From Candidatus Nanoanaerosalina archaeon (GTDB lineage: Archaea; Nanohalarchaeota; Nanosalinia; Nanosalinales; Nanoanaerosalinaceae), in NCBI GenBank assembly GCA_022729275.1, contig JALDAH010000035.1, positions 1-8,171 on the forward strand: 8,171 nt of DNA, written 5' to 3'. The notes beneath the pieces are model-generated. The model saw only the letters and a list, made by a program, of their open reading frames with translations. It was not told the DNA's origin and did no database searches. Both the position numbers and the translations under genes were made by a program. This document shows, in pieces, positions 6,991-8,171 of the stretch (position 1 is the first letter of the stretch; each line of letters starts with the position of its first letter).

Positions 6991-7036
6991 TGGGTGTGTT
7001 ATCTAATGTGTAAGTTGGTTTTATACCAAAAGAGTA

Positions 7037-7045
7037 TTATTAAAG
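7037..7045 (+). promoter_or_regulatory. TATA-like element of the coiled-coil gene
   Basis: TTATTAAAG is centred about 30 nt before ATG 7071, placing the predicted transcript start at or very near the start codon. AAGG touches the ATG directly, too close to serve as a ribosome binding site. This supports a leaderless start at 7071. Confidence 0.45.
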
Positions 7046-7070
7046 GGATTCCAATAAGTCTTTGTTAAGG

Positions 7071-7730
7071 ATGTTCGGAAAAAAAGAAATGGAAAAACAG
7101 AGACAGGAGATGAAAGAAAGGATAAAAAATCTCAGGGATCGAATCGATTCTCTAGATAACAAGCTTTCAAATGTAAGTTCAAAAGTCAAAGGATTCAGGG
7201 AGGAAACAGGTGATATAGAGGAAGCAGTCGAGAAACAACTTGAAACCATTGAGGATGACGTTACCAATTTGGAAAGTAGTCTAGGAGATAACATAGATGA
7301 TATAGAATCAGAAATCGATAAGTTGGATTCCAAGATTGAGGAAGTAGAAAAGGAAGAAGAATACGAAATAGATAAAGTAGAAACCGAGCTAAAAATGATA
7401 AAAAGTAATATTGAAGAATCCGTAAAGGCTATAAGAGGTAGACAACACAGTCTAGAGGAAAAGGTAGATACAGAATATAAACCTGAACTGGAAAGAGAAC
7501 AGGAACTTTTAGACAAAATCCTCGACACTATGAAATATATTCAGGACAGATTGACAGCATACGGTCGCATAAAGAAAGATCTCAAAAATTTATCAAAGAA
7601 GGTAAATGATCTGGACACTAAGGTTAAAGGTAGTGTTGGTAACTCAGAATTTGATAAGTTCAAAAGAAGAACTCGGGAACAGATTAAGAGATTAGAATCT
7701 CGGTTGGATATGGTCGTTGACGAACTGTGA
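7071..7730 (+). CDS. Uncharacterised coiled-coil protein, 219 aa
   Basis: I do not recognise a named family. Nearly the whole chain is predicted coiled coil: a regular 3-4 spacing of hydrophobics is visible from residue 18 (Ile18, Leu21, Ile25, Leu28, Leu32, Val35, Val39), and later segments alternate Ile/Leu/Val with Glu, Asp and Lys. The N-terminus MFGKKEMEKQRQEMKERIK is basic and the centre (about 48-108) strongly acidic. The only proline is Pro138, which with the nearby YKPELE probably forms a hinge, and SVGNSE (188-193) marks a second break before a basic last helix (FKRRTREQIKRLESRL). No signal peptide, membrane span or enzyme motif is seen. The frame extends 9 nt upstream to a TTG, but ATG 7071 fits the promoter spacing. 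Divergence from polB and the histone gene 62 nt downstream suggest, without proving, a chromosome-related scaffold role. Confidence 0.8.
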   Translation: MFGKKEMEKQRQEMKERIKNLRDRIDSLDNKLSNVSSKVKGFREETGDIEEAVEKQLETIEDDVTNLESSLGDNIDDIESEIDKLDSKIEEVEKEEEYEIDKVETELKMIKSNIEESVKAIRGRQHSLEEKVDTEYKPELEREQELLDKILDTMKYIQDRLTAYGRIKKDLKNLSKKVNDLDTKVKGSVGNSEFDKFKRRTREQIKRLESRLDMVVDEL

Positions 7731-7749
7731 GCCGTTTTCTTACAAAAAC

Positions 7750-7758
7750 TTTATAAAT
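7750..7758 (+). promoter_or_regulatory. TATA box of the histone gene
   Basis: TTTATAAAT is the best TATA match in the window. It predicts a transcript start near 7780, leaving a leader of about 12 nt that consists of little more than the ribosome binding site. Confidence 0.65.
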
Positions 7759-7780
7759 CGGTTTGTACCATTTTCTTTTA

Positions 7781-7787
7781 GAGGTGA
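7781..7787 (+). promoter_or_regulatory. Strong Shine-Dalgarno of the histone gene
   Basis: GAGGTGA, a full match to the archaeal anti-Shine-Dalgarno complement, ends 5 nt before ATG 7793. It excludes the upstream in-frame TTG at 7763, which would add 10 residues not found in archaeal histones. Confidence 0.8.
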
Positions 7788-7792
7788 AAAAT

Positions 7793-7993
7793 ATGGCTGA
7801 ACTACCACTTGCACCATTGAAAAGAATTCTGAAAAATGCAGGAGCAGAAAGAGTTTCTGACGATGCTGTCGAAGCTCTGAGAGATGAAGTAGAGGACAAA
7901 GCTCACGATCTAGCTAAGAAGGCTAGAGATTATGCTCATCATGCTGACAGAAAGACTGTGCAGAGAGAAGACGTCAAAGCTGCTAGAAGATAA
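7793..7993 (+). CDS. HMf-type archaeal histone
   Basis: This 66-aa histone-fold protein wraps DNA as dimers that can stack into longer nucleosome-like fibres. It begins MAELPLAPLKRILKNAG, almost the HMfB N-terminus, followed by AERVSDDAVEALRDEVED and the loop HADRKTVQREDVKAARR. DNA-contacting residues expected from HMfB are present: Arg11, Arg20, and the RKT triplet (53-55). For the dimer-dimer interface, His50 and Asp60 match HMfB His49 and Asp59, while Tyr47 replaces Leu46. The protein stops at AARR, slightly shorter than HMfB, and has no C-terminal extension. It has its own TATA box and a strong ribosome binding site, consistent with abundant expression. Two stop codons in tandem (TAA TAG) end the frame. 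Confidence 0.97.
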   Translation: MAELPLAPLKRILKNAGAERVSDDAVEALRDEVEDKAHDLAKKARDYAHHADRKTVQREDVKAARR

Positions 7994-8008
7994 TAGCAGC
8001 CTTCTCTC

Positions 8009-8025
8009 TTTTATTTTTTCTTTTT
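8009..8025 (+). terminator. Oligo-T terminator after the histone gene
   Basis: A 17-nt tract of TTTT-A-TTTTTT-C-TTTTT starts 15 nt after the histone stop codon. Runs of T like this are the standard intrinsic terminator in archaea, and here the tract lies before the promoter of the next gene. Confidence 0.7.
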
Positions 8026-8040
8026 AAAAAAAGTTTTAGA

Positions 8041-8049
8041 GTTAAAATG
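8041..8049 (+). promoter_or_regulatory. TATA-like element of the right-edge gene
   Basis: GTTAAAATG is centred about 28 nt before ATG 8073, again the leaderless arrangement. The intervening sequence contains no purine-rich ribosome binding site. Confidence 0.5.
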
Positions 8050-8072
8050 TTTTGTTTCCTAATTTCTGTTAT

Positions 8073-8171
8073 ATGTTGAGGAATAGTTTTGTGTTTCTGG
8101 ATGGTGTTGGTGAAAGACTTGAGAAAAACATATGGCATCAGGGAGTGCTTGACTGGAAAGATTTCCGGGAA
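8073..8171 (+). CDS. N-terminus of a predicted RNase H-like (YprB-type) nuclease, cut by the window edge
   Basis: An open frame of 33 codons runs from ATG 8073 off the right end. The visible sequence includes NSFVFLDGVGERLEKNIW and GVLDWKDF. This matches the opening of archaeal YprB-like RNase H-fold proteins, which start with a short helix-hairpin-helix-like segment of the form FVFLPGIGxxxExxLWxxGIxxWxDF before the DEDD exonuclease domain. Here the usual Pro of LPGIG is Asp (LDGVG). The catalytic residues lie beyond the window, so the nuclease assignment comes only from the N-terminal signature. The family is presumed to be a 3'-5' exonuclease of unknown cellular role. An earlier ATG at 8047 is out of this frame and hits a stop after 10 codons. 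Confidence 0.65.
   Translation, partial: MLRNSFVFLDGVGERLEKNIWHQGVLDWKDFRE

Noticed and set aside
7015..7029. TTGGT-TTTAT-ACCAA inverted repeat between polB and the coiled-coil gene
   Set aside because: Arms of 5 bp in AT-rich DNA are expected by chance. It is noted only because it lies in a divergent promoter region.
7040..7528. Open frame of 162 codons on the - strand with many Ser, Leu and Phe
   Set aside because: The Ser/Phe richness follows from reading Glu/Lys coiled-coil codons backwards. It is a shadow of the coiled-coil gene.

Overview
This window is a compact stretch of archaeal chromosome. The lineage call rests on RadB recombinase-family ATPase, a B-family replicative DNA polymerase, a Cdc48/VAT-type double AAA+ ATPase, a type II methionine aminopeptidase and an HMf-type histone, all intact and close together. 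RadB plus HMf histone points to the euryarchaeal side of the Archaea or to a DPANN lineage such as Nanohaloarchaeota. I cannot fix the lineage further without a tree. The DNA is AT-rich, arginine is mostly AGA/AGG, and the proteins are lysine-rich, not strongly acidic.

Layout from left to right: the last 38 codons of a + strand gene, possibly a flap endonuclease; radB on the - strand, ending 4 nt from it; a divergent promoter region; a 109-aa uncharacterised protein followed by cdc48 on the + strand (28 nt gap, likely one transcript); map (methionine aminopeptidase) on the - strand, converging on cdc48 with a 20-nt gap; polB on the - strand upstream of map, separated by 63 nt holding two inverted repeats; a divergent 110-nt promoter region; a 219-aa all-coiled-coil protein on the + strand; the histone gene; and the first 33 codons of a predicted RNase H-like (YprB-type) nuclease, cut by the window edge. 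No gene-free stretch exceeds about 110 nt. I saw no tRNA, rRNA, CRISPR array, insertion sequence or intein.

Most genes look leaderless: a TATA-like element is centred about 26-29 nt upstream of the start codon of radB, the 109-aa gene, polB, the coiled-coil gene and the terminal nuclease. cdc48 and the histone instead carry GGTG-type Shine-Dalgarno sequences.

The content is mainly housekeeping: replication and repair (PolB, RadB, the possible FEN1, the nuclease), chromatin (histone), protein quality control (Cdc48) and N-terminal methionine removal (MetAP). I did not find a clear undescribed system. The unexplained items most worth attention are the 109-aa protein ahead of cdc48, the coiled-coil protein between polB and the histone, and the paired palindromes between polB and map.
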